Assembly: GCF_024756235.1 (NCBI RefSeq)
Contig: NZ_JANUGY010000001.1
Coordinates: 682,001 to 746,000 of the forward strand
From: Massilia kyonggiensis
GTDB taxonomy: Bacteria; Pseudomonadota; Gammaproteobacteria; Burkholderiales; Burkholderiaceae_D
Reading direction: 5' to 3'
Length of the DNA stretch: 64,000 bases
Shown: in pieces, positions 26,935 to 36,579 of the stretch
Layout of the letters: every line of letters starts with the position of its first letter
How positions within the stretch are numbered: position 1 is the first letter of the stretch
Translations under genes and position numbers: made by a program
Notes under the pieces: generated by a model
Databases searched by the model: none
Told to the model about the DNA's origin: nothing
Seen by the model: only the letters and a program-made list of their open reading frames with translations

Positions 26935-27996
26935 ATGCTGATCACGCCCGATATCGAAAACTCCAACGTCACCTCGTTCGCGACCATGCCGACGCCCAGC
27001 GCGCTGCATAAAAAGCTGCCGCTGACGGACAAGGCCTTCACCACCGTGATGAAGGGCCGCGAGACCCTGCGCAACATCCTCGACCGCAAGGACAAGCGCC
27101 TGTTCGTCGTCGTCGGTCCCTGCTCGATCCACGATCCGGTCGCGGGCCTCGACTATGCGCGCCGCCTGAAGGCACTGCAGGCCGAAGTGGAAGAGACGAT
27201 GGTGCTCGTGATGCGCGTGTATTTCGAAAAGCCGCGCACGACGACCGGCTGGAAGGGTTATATCAACGATCCGTTCATGGACGACTCGTTCCGCGTCGAC
27301 GTCGGCATGGAGCGCGCACGCCAGTTCCTGCTCGACGTGTGCGAACTGGGCCTGCCGACCGCCACCGAGGCGCTCGACCCGATCTCGCCGCAATACCTGG
27401 GCGACCTGATCGCCTGGACCGCGATCGGCGCGCGCACGACGGAATCGCAGACGCACCGCGAGATGTCGTCCGGCCTGTCGACCCCGGTCGGCTTCAAGAA
27501 CGGCACCGACGGCGACGTCAGCATCGCCATCAACGCCGTGCTGTCCTCGTCGAATCCGCACTCCTTCCTGGGCATCAACGACCAGGGCACGGTCTCCATC
27601 GTGCGGACCCGCGGCAATGCGTACGGCCACGTCGTGCTGCGCGGCGGCGGCGGCCGTCCGAATTACGATTCCGTGTCGGTCGCGATCGCCGAACAGGCGC
27701 TCACGAAGGCCGGCCTGCCCGCGAACCTCGTCGTCGACTGCTCGCACGCCAACAGCTACAAGAAGCCGGAACTGCAGCCGCTCGTCATGTCGGACGTGAT
27801 CCAGCAGATCAAGCACGGCAACCAGTCGCTCGTCGGCGTGATGATCGAGTCGAACATCGTCAGCGGCAGCCAGCCGATTCCGAGCGACCTGTCGCAGCTG
27901 AAGTACGGCTGCTCCGTCACCGACGGCTGCATCGCCTGGGACGACACCGAGGCCATGCTGCGCAGCGCGCACAAGGAATTGCTGCAGCGGGCTTGA
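26935..27996 (+). CDS. aroG: 3-deoxy-7-phosphoheptulonate synthase (DAHP synthase, type I)
   Basis: The 353-aa enzyme condenses phosphoenolpyruvate and erythrose 4-phosphate, the first step of the shikimate pathway. Family motifs are complete: LFVVVGPCSIHDP, MRVYFEKPRTTTGWKGYIND, the substrate-binding GARTTESQTHREM, and the metal-binding VDCSHANSYK and EDT-like end (here WDDTEAML). Length and N-terminus match feedback-regulated AroG/AroF/AroH; the effector cannot be read from sequence. It stands alone and converges on the TPR gene with a 4-bp gap. Confidence 0.96.
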   Translation: MLITPDIENSNVTSFATMPTPSALHKKLPLTDKAFTTVMKGRETLRNILDRKDKRLFVVVGPCSIHDPVAGLDYARRLKALQAEVEETMVLVMRVYFEKPRTTTGWKGYINDPFMDDSFRVDVGMERARQFLLDVCELGLPTATEALDPISPQYLGDLIAWTAIGARTTESQTHREMSSGLSTPVGFKNGTDGDVSIAINAVLSSSNPHSFLGINDQGTVSIVRTRGNAYGHVVLRGGGGRPNYDSVSVAIAEQALTKAGLPANLVVDCSHANSYKKPELQPLVMSDVIQQIKHGNQSLVGVMIESNIVSGSQPIPSDLSQLKYGCSVTDGCIAWDDTEAMLRSAHKELLQRA

Positions 27997-28000
27997 TGCC

Positions 28001-29326
28001 CTAGCGGGCCGCCAGCGCGGCGGCCACGTCGTTCATCACCTCATCCCACGCGCCGTCGCGGCGCTGGCGGAACAGGCGCATCACGTGCGGGTACCAGGGC
28101 GTATCCGCGCGGTCCGCGAGCCAGCGCCAGTCCGGCATCCACGCCGGCAGCAGCACCCAGCACGGTTTGCCGAGCGCCCCCGCCAGGTGGGCGCAGGCCG
28201 TATCGACCGTGATCACGAGATCCAGTCCCGCGACCAGCGCCGCCGTGTCGGCAAAGTCTTCGATGGCCGGCGCCAGGTCGGTGATGCCTTCCGTGTGCTC
28301 ATCGTCACCTTTCTGCAGGCTGAACCAGCGCATGCCGGGCACCTGAAACAGCGGTACCAGCGTCGCGAGGCCCGGTAGCGAGCGAGCGGCATCGTTCTCG
28401 AAACGGGGATTGCCCTTCCACACGAGACCCACTTTCAATTCGCCCGGCGCGGCGGCCAGCAGCGGCGCGAAGCGCGCGATGCGGCCATGGTCCGCTGCGA
28501 GGTAAGGCAGCGCGGCCGGCACCGTGTCGACCGTCGTGCGGAAATGCAGCGGAAGACTCAGCGGCGCGACCCACACGTCCCAGTCGCCACGGTCGACATC
28601 CCGGTCCAGCGGGATGATCTCGTCCGCGCCGCGCAGGCTGCCGAACAGCGCGGCCAGTCCCGGCTGGCACAGCACGCCCACGCGCGCGGCCCCAAGGGCC
28701 TTCAACTGACTGCAATAACGGCAGAACTGGATCATGTCGCCATGGCCCGCTTCCACGCCGACAAGGATGCGCCGGCCGGCCAGCGGGCCGCCGTCCCAGC
28801 GCGGCAGGCGCAGGTGGTCCTGCAGCGCGGCGATCCAGTCGCGTGCCTCCAGGCGCAGCCAGCCCTCGTCCCAGCGGCCCTGGCGCAGCAGCACGTAGGC
28901 CAGGTTGAACGCGGCCTTGCGGTACGCCGGATCCAGCGCCAGCGCCTCGCGGTAGCACGCTTCCGCTTCCGCCTCGCGGCCCAGGCAGGCGAGCGCCAGG
29001 CCGCGGTTCGACAGGAGCGCGGGCGACGCCGGCGCTGCGTCGTAGACGGCCAGCGCGTCGCCGGCGCGGTGCAGCGACGTGAGCATGGCGCCCAGGTTCA
29101 GGTACGCCTGCGGCTCGTGCGGCGCGAGGGCGATGGCGCGGCGGTAGTGGGCCTCGGCGGCATCGGCATCGCCTGCGGCGGCCAGCGCGAAGGCGAGGTT
29201 GGCGTGGAGGGCGGCGGCATCCGGGTCGAGCGCCAGCGCGGCGCGCAGCAGCGTTGCGGCGACCGTGGGTTCGCCCGCGTCGAGGTGGGCGCGGGCGGCA
29301 TGGAACAGGGATTCGGCTTGTGTCAT
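28001..29326 (-). CDS. TPR protein with glycosyltransferase-like C-terminal domain
   Basis: The 441-aa protein has four or five tetratricopeptide repeats in residues 1-170 (for example [20 protein letters not shown] and [20 protein letters not shown]). The C-terminal half has GT9/GT-B-like motifs: [36 protein letters not shown] and [20 protein letters not shown]. Such proteins are common near flagellar or envelope loci and may glycosylate proteins, but no partner lies here. There is no signal peptide, so it is likely cytosolic. Confidence 0.87.
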   Translation of the reverse strand: MTQAESLFHAARAHLDAGEPTVAATLLRAALALDPDAAALHANLAFALAAAGDADAAEAHYRRAIALAPHEPQAYLNLGAMLTSLHRAGDALAVYDAAPASPALLSNRGLALACLGREAEAEACYREALALDPAYRKAAFNLAYVLLRQGRWDEGWLRLEARDWIAALQDHLRLPRWDGGPLAGRRILVGVEAGHGDMIQFCRYCSQLKALGAARVGVLCQPGLAALFGSLRGADEIIPLDRDVDRGDWDVWVAPLSLPLHFRTTVDTVPAALPYLAADHGRIARFAPLLAAAPGELKVGLVWKGNPRFENDAARSLPGLATLVPLFQVPGMRWFSLQKGDDEHTEGITDLAPAIEDFADTAALVAGLDLVITVDTACAHLAGALGKPCWVLLPAWMPDWRWLADRADTPWYPHVMRLFRQRRDGAWDEVMNDVAAALAAR

Positions 29327-29436
29327 GCGGAAAACGGGGGGCGATGTCCGATTCTAGCGGATACAGGTACAATGGCGGATTGCACGCCGCCCTGGCGCGG
29401 CCATCTTGTCTTCCTCACACTGTTCCTTGCTTGCCC

Positions 29437-30474
29437 ATGATTGTCCTCGGCGTCGAATCCTCCTGCGATGAAACCGGCCTGGCTCTGTACGACACGGAGC
29501 GCGGCCTGCTGGCCCACGCACTGCACTCGCAGGTCGCGATGCACGAGGAATACGGCGGCGTGGTGCCGGAGCTGGCGTCGCGCGACCATATCCGCCGCGC
29601 GCTGCCGCTGCTGGAACAGGTGCTGGCGAAGGCCGACCTGCCGATGGAGCGCATCGACGCCATCGCCTACACGCAGGGTCCCGGCCTCGCGGGCGCGCTG
29701 CTGGTCGGATCGTCGGTCGCGTGCAGCCTCGCGCTGGCGCTCGACAAACCCGTGCTGGGCGTGCACCACCTGGAGGGTCATTTGCTGTCGCCGCTGCTCG
29801 CCACGGAGCGGCCGGAATTCCCGTTCGTCGCCCTGCTCGTCTCCGGCGGCCACACGCAGCTGATGCGCGTGGACGGCGTCGGCCGCTATACCATGCTGGG
29901 CGAGACGCTGGACGACGCGGCCGGCGAAGCGTTCGACAAGTCGGCCAAGCTGCTGGGTCTCGGCTATCCGGGCGGTCCGGCGATCTCGCGCCTGGCGGAA
30001 TTCGGCGATCCGGAAGCGTATAAACTCCCGCGCCCGATGCTGCACTCGAAGGATTTCAACTTCAGCTTCTCGGGCCTCAAGACGGCCGTGCTGACGGTCG
30101 TGAAGAACAATGCAGCGGACATCGCCAACGTCTGCGAGCAGGACAAGGCCAACATCGCGCGCGGCTTCGTCGACGCCATCGTCGACGTGCTGACGGCGAA
30201 ATGCGTGCTGGCGCTGAAGCACACCGGATTGAAACGCCTCGTGATCGCGGGCGGCGTGGGCGCGAACCGCCAGCTGCGCGCGTCGCTGAACGCGGCGGCC
30301 GCGAAGAAGCGCTTCAAGGTCTACTACCCCGAACTCGAATTCTGCACGGACAACGGCGCGATGATCGCGTTCGCAGGCGCGATGCGCCTGGAGCGCAATC
30401 CGGACGCGGCGCAGCGCGACTACGCATTCAACGTGCGCCCGCGCTGGCCGCTGGACGAAATCGAACCCGCCTGA
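29437..30474 (+). CDS. tsaD: tRNA N6-adenosine threonylcarbamoyltransferase TsaD
   Basis: The protein has 345 residues from [20 protein letters not shown] at 29437; longer in-frame forms extend into non-conserved DNA. The metal-binding HLEGH motif is at residues 111-115. Other ASKHA-fold motifs are [27 protein letters not shown] and the late [13 protein letters not shown]. With TsaE (encoded at 52502), TsaB and TsaC it makes t6A37 in ANN-decoding tRNAs, including tRNA-Ile and tRNA-Met. It converges on the nrtD-like gene with a 3-bp gap. Confidence 0.97.
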   Translation: MIVLGVESSCDETGLALYDTERGLLAHALHSQVAMHEEYGGVVPELASRDHIRRALPLLEQVLAKADLPMERIDAIAYTQGPGLAGALLVGSSVACSLALALDKPVLGVHHLEGHLLSPLLATERPEFPFVALLVSGGHTQLMRVDGVGRYTMLGETLDDAAGEAFDKSAKLLGLGYPGGPAISRLAEFGDPEAYKLPRPMLHSKDFNFSFSGLKTAVLTVVKNNAADIANVCEQDKANIARGFVDAIVDVLTAKCVLALKHTGLKRLVIAGGVGANRQLRASLNAAAAKKRFKVYYPELEFCTDNGAMIAFAGAMRLERNPDAAQRDYAFNVRPRWPLDEIEPA

Positions 30475-30477
30475 CCG

Positions 30478-31284
30478 TCAGGCTGCTTCCTTCGCCGGCC
30501 TCGCCTGCCGGTGATACAGGAACTCCAGCACCCGCGTCCGATACTCGTTGTACAGCGCATCGTGCGCCAGCGCGACACGTTCGCGCGGCCGCGGCAGGCG
30601 CACGTCCACGATCTCGCCGATGGTCGCGGCCGGACCGTTGGTCATCATCACGATGCGGTCCGACAGCAGCACCGCCTCGTCCACGTCGTGCGTGACCATC
30701 ACGACCGTGGACTGCGTCTGGGCGACGATGCGCAGCAGCTCGTCCTGCAGGTGGGCGCGGGTCAGCGCGTCGAGGGCGCCGAAAGGCTCGTCCATCAACA
30801 ACACCTTCGGCTCCATCGACAGCGCGCGGGCGATGCCGACCCGCTGCTTCATGCCGCCCGAGATCTCGCTGGGCCGCTTCTGCGCCGCATGCGTCAGGCC
30901 CACCAGCGCCAGCGCATCGGCCGTGCGTGCACGCAGCTTCTCCTTCGGTTCGCGCGCGCCGAACACGCGCTCGACGGCCAGGTAGACGTTCTCGAAGCAG
31001 GTCAGCCACGGCAGCAGCGAATGGTTCTGGAACACCACCGCACGCTCCGGCGCCGGCCCGGCGATCTCGCGGCCGGCGCAGATCAGCACACCCTCGGTGG
31101 CGCGCGTCAGGCCCGCCAGCAGGTTCAGCAAGGTCGACTTGCCGCAGCCCGAATGGCCGATCAGCGTGATGAACTCGCCGCGCGCCACCTTCAGGTTGAC
31201 GTCCGTGAGCGCGTGGAAGCGGCCCTTGCGGGTGTCGAACAGCATCTCGACCTGCTGGACTTCGATGAATTTTTGTTCGCTCAT
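30478..31284 (-). CDS. nrtD: Nitrate ABC transporter ATP-binding protein
   Basis: The 268-aa protein starts at the ATG at 31284, overlapping the permease stop by 4 bp. Walker A GHSGCGKST is at 43-51, signature SGGMKQRVGIARAL and Walker B VLLMDEPFGALDALTR follow, then the switch VTHDVDEAV. It belongs to the NrtD/TauB/SsuB group and energises uptake. A permease and a nitrate-type binding protein in the same operon point to nitrate or nitrite rather than sulfonates. A related anion such as cyanate cannot be excluded. Confidence 0.9.
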   Translation of the reverse strand: MSEQKFIEVQQVEMLFDTRKGRFHALTDVNLKVARGEFITLIGHSGCGKSTLLNLLAGLTRATEGVLICAGREIAGPAPERAVVFQNHSLLPWLTCFENVYLAVERVFGAREPKEKLRARTADALALVGLTHAAQKRPSEISGGMKQRVGIARALSMEPKVLLMDEPFGALDALTRAHLQDELLRIVAQTQSTVVMVTHDVDEAVLLSDRIVMMTNGPAATIGEIVDVRLPRPRERVALAHDALYNEYRTRVLEFLYHRQARPAKEAA

Positions 31285-32129
31285 GATCCACTCTCTTCGT
31301 AAGTGACGGCGCGGGCCAGGGCGACCAGCGCCTGTTCCAGCACCAGCCCGACCACGCCGATGACGACGATGGCGATGAGGATGTGCGGGACGTTCAGGTT
31401 GTTCCACTCGTCCCACACCCAGAAGCCGATGCCCACGCCACCGGTCAGCATCTCGGCCGCGACGATCACCAGCCACGCCGTGCCGATCGCCAGGCGCACG
31501 CCGGTCAGCATGTACGGCAGCACCGAGGGCAGCAGGATCTTCGTGAAGATCTTCCACTCCGACAGGTTGAGCACGCGCGCCACGTTCATGTAGTCCTGCG
31601 GCACGCGCTGCACGCCGACGGCCGTGTTGATGATCATCGGCCAGATCGAGCAGATGAAGATCGCCCAGATGGCGGCCGGATTCGCGGCCTTGAACACGAG
31701 CAGGCCGATGGGCAGCCAGGCCAGCGGCGACACGGGGCGCAGCAGGCTGACGATGGGATTGCACATCCCGGCCAGGAAGCGCGAGCGGCCGATCAGGAAA
31801 CCGAGCGGGATGCCTACTGCCGCCGCGAGGCCGAAGCCCAGCGCCACGCGCTTGAGCGACGCGAGGATGTTCCAGCCGATGCCCTGGTCGTTCGGCCCGT
31901 TGCTGTAGAACGGGTCGGCGAACAGTTGCACGGCCGCGTCCCACGTGACCAGGGGCGATGGGAAGTTGCTGTTGCTGGCCGAGACGAGCTGCCACACCAG
32001 CACCAGCATGGCGAGACCCAGCAGCGGCGGCAGCATGGCCAGCAGCACGGCGCGGCCGTTCGGCACACGTAGCCGCACCGGTGCCGCCCTTGCAGGCGCG
32101 CTGGATGTGGAATTCACGATGGTATGCAT
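31281..32129 (-). CDS. nrtB: Nitrate ABC transporter permease
   Basis: The 282-aa protein has six or so membrane segments and the BPD_transp_1 fold. The EAA-like loop is VARVLNLSEWKIFTKILLPS. The segment LLRPVSPLAWLPIGLLVFKA is typical for NtrB-type nitrate permeases. It is the middle gene, 12 bp after the binding-protein gene and overlapping the ATPase gene. Confidence 0.9.
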   Translation of the reverse strand: MHTIVNSTSSAPARAAPVRLRVPNGRAVLLAMLPPLLGLAMLVLVWQLVSASNSNFPSPLVTWDAAVQLFADPFYSNGPNDQGIGWNILASLKRVALGFGLAAAVGIPLGFLIGRSRFLAGMCNPIVSLLRPVSPLAWLPIGLLVFKAANPAAIWAIFICSIWPMIINTAVGVQRVPQDYMNVARVLNLSEWKIFTKILLPSVLPYMLTGVRLAIGTAWLVIVAAEMLTGGVGIGFWVWDEWNNLNVPHILIAIVVIGVVGLVLEQALVALARAVTYEESGS

Positions 32130-32141
32130 GATGGCCTCCGA

Positions 32142-33374
32142 TCAAACCTTGATCTTGAAAGCGGCGGCATACGCGGCCGGGTTCTTCCCGTCCCACACGA
32201 CGCCGTCGATGAGCTTCGCGGACCGCATGGGCGACTTCGGCACGTCGGCCTTGGCCAGCGCGGCCGCCTCGCGGTACAGGCCCACCTGGTTGACGCTCGA
32301 GGCCACGGCGAGATAGTCCGGATCGGACTTGAGCAGGCCCCAGCGGCGGTGCTGGGTCATGAACCACATGCCGTCCGACAGGTACGGGAAGTTGACCGAA
32401 CCATCGTTGTAGAACTTCATGTAGTTCGGATCGTCCCACGTCTTGCCCAGGCCGTTCTGGTAGCGGCCGAGGATGCGCTGGTTGATCACGTCCACCGACG
32501 TGTTCACGTACGATTTGTCGGCGATGGTCTCGGCCATCTTGACCTTGTTGGACAGGCTCGCGTCGATCCACCGGCCCGCGTCCAGCACGGCGGCCACGAG
32601 GGCCCGCGCCGTGTTCGGGTATTTTTTCACCCACTCGAGCGAGGTGCCGAGGGTCTTTTCCGGATGGTCTTTCCAGATGTCCTGCGTGGTCGCGGCGGTG
32701 ATGCCGACGCCGTCGGCGATGGCGCGGTGGTTCCACGGTTCGCCCACGCAGAAGCCGTCCATGTTCCCGACCCGCATGTTCGCCACCATCTGCGGCGGCG
32801 GCACGGTGATCACCTTGGCATCCTTCATCGGGTTGATGCCGTAGCTGGCGAGCCAGTAGTACAGCCACATCGCGTGCGTACCGGTCGGGAAGGTCTGCGC
32901 GAAGCTGTACTCGCGCTTGTCCGTGCTCATCACCTTCGCCAGCGACGGGCCATCCACGGCCCGGGCGTCGGCCAGCTTCTTCGACAAGGTGATGGCCTGG
33001 CCGTTCTGGTTCAGGTTCATCAGCACCGCCATGTCCTTCTTCGGACCGCCGATGCCCATCTGCACGCCGTAGATCAGGCCATACAGCACGTGGGCGGCAT
33101 CCAGTTCGCCGTTGACCAGCTTGTCGCGCACGCTGGCCCACGACGATTCCTTGCTGGGCACGATCTTGATGCCGTACTTCTTGTCGAAGCCCAGTACGGA
33201 CGCCATCACCACGGAGGCGCAATCGGTCAGGGGAATGAAGCCGACCTTCACTTCGGTCTTTTCGGGCTTGTCGGAGCCGGCGGCGAAGACCCCGCCGGAG
33301 ACGAGTCCGGTGAGCGAGGCCGTGGCACCGGCAGCCAGCAGACGGCGGCGGGTCAGGTTGGTTGTATCGGTCAT
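32142..33374 (-). CDS. nrtA: Nitrate-binding ABC transporter substrate protein, Tat-exported
   Basis: The protein has 410 residues from MTDTTNLTRRRLLAAGATAS at 33374; the twin-arginine RRRLL signal is clear. The mature part has NrtA features: VKVGFIPLTDCASVVMAS, AAHVLYGLIYGVQMGIGGPK, MRVGNMDGFCVGEPWNHRAI and a late YLSDGMWFMTQHRRWG. NrtA-type proteins bind nitrate or nitrite in the periplasm. It is the first gene of nrtABD-like order. No reductase gene follows. A structured leader lies upstream. Confidence 0.92.
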   Translation of the reverse strand: MTDTTNLTRRRLLAAGATASLTGLVSGGVFAAGSDKPEKTEVKVGFIPLTDCASVVMASVLGFDKKYGIKIVPSKESSWASVRDKLVNGELDAAHVLYGLIYGVQMGIGGPKKDMAVLMNLNQNGQAITLSKKLADARAVDGPSLAKVMSTDKREYSFAQTFPTGTHAMWLYYWLASYGINPMKDAKVITVPPPQMVANMRVGNMDGFCVGEPWNHRAIADGVGITAATTQDIWKDHPEKTLGTSLEWVKKYPNTARALVAAVLDAGRWIDASLSNKVKMAETIADKSYVNTSVDVINQRILGRYQNGLGKTWDDPNYMKFYNDGSVNFPYLSDGMWFMTQHRRWGLLKSDPDYLAVASSVNQVGLYREAAALAKADVPKSPMRSAKLIDGVVWDGKNPAAYAAAFKIKV

Positions 33375-33484
33375 GTTGGTCCTTGTAGAAGGCAATCGAA
33401 AGAAGAGACAACGCTGCGGCGGCGGAGTGGCCAGCTCCGGCGCCCTCATAGTCAATACAGCAATTGCCGTGCCAACACGCAAAA

Positions 33485-33558
33485 TGGTGCGCCGGCACCG
33501 TCGTTGTGCCGACGCACCACGAAAAACGGGACCGCACACCGATTGCGTGCAACGGTCC
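33485..33558 (-). promoter_or_regulatory. Two-hairpin leader upstream of the nrt operon, candidate attenuator
   Basis: On the minus strand a first hairpin (33558 to 33529, arms GGACCG/CGGTCC) is followed by TTTTT. A second, long hairpin (33519 to 33485, arms of 14 bp with one mismatch) is followed by TTTT. It ends about 110 bp before nrtA. Nitrate-assimilation operons are often controlled by ANTAR-protein antitermination at two-hairpin leaders, so this is a plausible target. The hexaloop consensus is not cleanly matched. The remainder of the gap 33375-33688 shows nothing else recognisable. Confidence 0.5.
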
Positions 33559-33688
33559 GCATGGCTGCGGCGCATGCGCGTCCGGAACCGTGCGGCGTGC
33601 GCCGGCGTGGCGCATGGGCGCCTGTCACATCGTTGTCATCCCATCAAGATAGAGTTGCGCCCCGTTCCCACTACCACGGACCACGATC

Positions 33689-35785
33689 TTGAAACGCAAC
33701 CACGCATTGCTTGCGGCCTTGGCCGCTGCCGGCCTCACGGGCTGCGGCGAACCGTCCACGCCCGCCAACGTCATCCCCGAAGGCACCACCGTGTCCCTCG
33801 CCCTGCTCGAGACCACCGACATCCACTCGAACGTCCTGGGCTATAACTATTACTCGCTGGCCGACGACGCGACGCTGGGTCTCGACCGCACGTCCACGCT
33901 GATCCAGCAGGCGCGTGCGGAGAATCCGAACAACCTGCTGTTCGACGACGGCGACGTCATCCAGGGCACGCTGCTCGCCGACCTGCAGGCCGTCACGGCG
34001 CCCGTGAAGTGCGGGGAGACGCTGGCCGTGCACAAGGCGATGAACGCGCTGAAGTACGACGCGGGCGGCCTGGGCAACCACGAATTCAACTACGGCCTGC
34101 CCTTCCTCAGCCAGGTCACGAACACGGACTTCGGCATCCCGGGCGTGAGCAAGCCGGCCGGCACGTGCGGCGGTCCGAACTTCCCACTCGTGCTGTCGAA
34201 CGTGACGGCCGTCGCCACCAATAAAACGATCTACGATCCATACCGCATCCTCGCCCGCAACTTCACGGCGACGAAGCCGAACGGCGAAACGATGCCGGTC
34301 ACCGTCAACGTGGGCGTGATGAGCTTCGTGCCGCCGCAGATCCTCGACTGGGACCAGAAGAACCTGGCCGGCAAGGTGGCCGTGGGCGGGTCCGTGGAAG
34401 CGGCCAGGCAGTACGTACCGGAGATGCGCGGCAAGGGCGCGGACCTCGTCGTCGCGCTGTCGCACGGCGGCCTCGATACGAGCGCGTACAGCCCGAAGAT
34501 GGAAAACCAGAGCTACCACCTGAGCACGACCGGTATCGACGCCCTGCTGATCGGTCACTCGCACCTCATCTTCCCGAAGGGGAAAGAGACGGGTGCCGCC
34601 GCGCTGGATCCGTCGTTCGCGGCGATTCCCGCGTCGGCCAAGGTCGATGCCGTGAACGGCTTCGTCAACGGCGTGCCGACCGTGATGGCGCAGAGCTGGG
34701 GCCGGCGCCTGGGCATCGTCAGGCTGACGCTCGCGTACCAGGGCGGGAAGTGGGTCGTGCAACCGACTAAAACGGCGGTCGAATCGCGCGGCTACAAATA
34801 CAAGGACGGGACGACCAGCGTGGCCGCCGATCCGGCCATCGCGGCTGCCGTACAGGCCGAGCACCAGGCCACCATCGCGTATGCGAAGCAGCCGCTGGGC
34901 GTGGCTACGGACTTCGAGATGTCCTCGTACTTCGCGCTCGTCGGCGACGTGTCCGCGATCCAGCTCGTGAACCAGGCGCAGATCGACTATGTGAAGAATG
35001 CCATCGCGACGAGCACCGACGCCACGCTGGCGAGCTATAAAAACATCCCCGTGATCTCGTGCAGCGCGCCGTTCAAGGCGGGCCGCAACGGGCCGTCCGA
35101 CTTCACGGACGTGGCGCCGGGCGCGACGCCGGCCGCGCCGGTCGGCCTGCAGGTCCGCAACCCGGGCGATCTTTACCTGTACAGCAACAACAACCTGCAG
35201 GCCGTGAAAATCAAGGGTGCGGACCTGAAGAACTGGCTGGAGACGGCCGCGAAGCAGTTCGCGCAGATTAGCCCGACGGCCACCGGCGAGCAGGATCTCG
35301 TCCCGTCGTACGGCACGATCTACAACTACGACGTGTTCTACGCCGAGAACAACGCGCTGCAGTACCAGATCGACGTGACGAAGCCGGCCGGCAGCCGCAT
35401 CGTCAACCTCACGTACCTGGGCAAGCCGGTGGCGGACGCGGACGACTTCATCGTCGCCACCAACGACTACCGCGCGGGCGGCGGCGGCAACTTCCCCGGC
35501 ATCGACGGCAGCAAGACGATCATCAAGTCGCCGGACGCGAACCAGTCCGTCGTCAGCAACTACCTGCAGAAGATCGGCGCGTCGACGGGCAAGGTCACGC
35601 TGGCCGCGAACGGCGGCGCGCGCAGCTGGAGCTTCGTCAAGACGGCGACCGCCGGTCCCGTGATCCTGCGCTCGGCACCGGGCCACCTGGCGCTGGCAAA
35701 GGCCGCGGGTCTCGCCACCGTCACGGCCGAGGGCGGGCTGGACGCGAGCGGTTTTGCCAAGTACGCGATCGACCTGTCGAAGTAA
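33689..35785 (+). CDS. 2',3'-cyclic-nucleotide 2'-phosphodiesterase/3'-nucleotidase-like lipoprotein
   Basis: The 698-aa protein starts with TTG and has a lipoprotein signal with lipobox LTGC (Cys19). The metallophosphatase domain carries LLETTDIHSN, FDDGDVIQG, GGLGNHEFNYG, VVALSHGG and LIGHSHLIFP, the dimetal ligands of the UshA/CpdB family. The C-terminal 5'-nucleotidase domain follows (about 430-640, with NDYRAGGGGNFPGI). It likely scavenges nucleotides at the envelope. CpdB is the closest named type, but UshA-like activity is possible. The Sel1 lipoprotein gene follows after 6 bp. Confidence 0.9.
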   Translation: MKRNHALLAALAAAGLTGCGEPSTPANVIPEGTTVSLALLETTDIHSNVLGYNYYSLADDATLGLDRTSTLIQQARAENPNNLLFDDGDVIQGTLLADLQAVTAPVKCGETLAVHKAMNALKYDAGGLGNHEFNYGLPFLSQVTNTDFGIPGVSKPAGTCGGPNFPLVLSNVTAVATNKTIYDPYRILARNFTATKPNGETMPVTVNVGVMSFVPPQILDWDQKNLAGKVAVGGSVEAARQYVPEMRGKGADLVVALSHGGLDTSAYSPKMENQSYHLSTTGIDALLIGHSHLIFPKGKETGAAALDPSFAAIPASAKVDAVNGFVNGVPTVMAQSWGRRLGIVRLTLAYQGGKWVVQPTKTAVESRGYKYKDGTTSVAADPAIAAAVQAEHQATIAYAKQPLGVATDFEMSSYFALVGDVSAIQLVNQAQIDYVKNAIATSTDATLASYKNIPVISCSAPFKAGRNGPSDFTDVAPGATPAAPVGLQVRNPGDLYLYSNNNLQAVKIKGADLKNWLETAAKQFAQISPTATGEQDLVPSYGTIYNYDVFYAENNALQYQIDVTKPAGSRIVNLTYLGKPVADADDFIVATNDYRAGGGGNFPGIDGSKTIIKSPDANQSVVSNYLQKIGASTGKVTLAANGGARSWSFVKTATAGPVILRSAPGHLALAKAAGLATVTAEGGLDASGFAKYAIDLSK

Positions 35786-35791
35786 GCCGGC

Positions 35792-36481
35792 ATGACGATC
35801 CGACTCGCATCCGCACTGCTGTTCATCCTCCTCGCCGGCTGCGGACGCACACCGCTGCCGGCCGAGATCGAGGCCGTGTCGATGGCCGCGTCCCAGCGCG
35901 GCGACGAAGCCGCCGAGCAGCGCCTGCAGGCCTGGGCCGCGGACGGCCTGCCGGTGGCCGAGCGCGAGCTCGCGCTGCTGTACCGGAAGCGCCATCGCGA
36001 CGACCAGGCGCGCACGCTATTCCTGCGCGCCGCACGCCAGGGCGATGCGGAAGCGGCCCGTCAACTCGGTGAGCTGGAACGCGACCCCGGCAAGGCTGCA
36101 CAGTGGTACCGCCAGGCCGCGCAGCAAGGGCACCCGAAGGCCGCGCTGCGGCTCGCGCTGCTGCTGAAGAACGGCGACGGCATCCCGACGGATAAAACGG
36201 CCGCCGCGCACTGGCTCGGCGTGGCCGCGCAGGCGGGCGATGCGCATGCGATGTTCCTGCTGTCGAACGCGTATGCGGACGGCGACGGCGTGCCGCCCGA
36301 CCCGCGCCGCGCGCGCGACCTGCTGGAACGGGCCGCCGACCGCGAGTACCCGGCCGCGATCCAGGAGCTGGCGCTCGTCAAGCAGACGGGCGACGATCTC
36401 ACGCCCAAGGATGCCGCGGAGGCCGACCAGCTGCTGAAAGAAGGCGCCGAACACCGGCGCAGCAACGCCCGCCGTTTCTGA
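35792..36481 (+). CDS. Sel1-repeat lipoprotein
   Basis: The 229-aa protein has a lipoprotein signal (LFILLAGC, Cys17) followed by about five Sel1/TPR-like repeats, such as GHPKAALRLALLLKNGDGIP and GDAHAMFLLSNAYADGDGVP. Sel1 proteins act as protein-interaction scaffolds. It is probably co-transcribed with the nucleotidase lipoprotein gene, which may be its partner in the envelope. Confidence 0.88.
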   Translation: MTIRLASALLFILLAGCGRTPLPAEIEAVSMAASQRGDEAAEQRLQAWAADGLPVAERELALLYRKRHRDDQARTLFLRAARQGDAEAARQLGELERDPGKAAQWYRQAAQQGHPKAALRLALLLKNGDGIPTDKTAAAHWLGVAAQAGDAHAMFLLSNAYADGDGVPPDPRRARDLLERAADREYPAAIQELALVKQTGDDLTPKDAAEADQLLKEGAEHRRSNARRF

Positions 36482-36579
36482 TTCAGGTGAACTTGTAACC
36501 TTGACATCGATCCTACCGTGTGACCGTCATTCTCCAAAGAATGGCAAACTCTGGCAGTTGAGTTTTACGGAGGTATCGA

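Noticed and set aside
30478-33615. A single 1045-codon minus-strand frame spanning the nrt operon
   Set aside because: Only its last 268 codons are real (the ATPase). The rest reads nrtA and nrtB out of frame.
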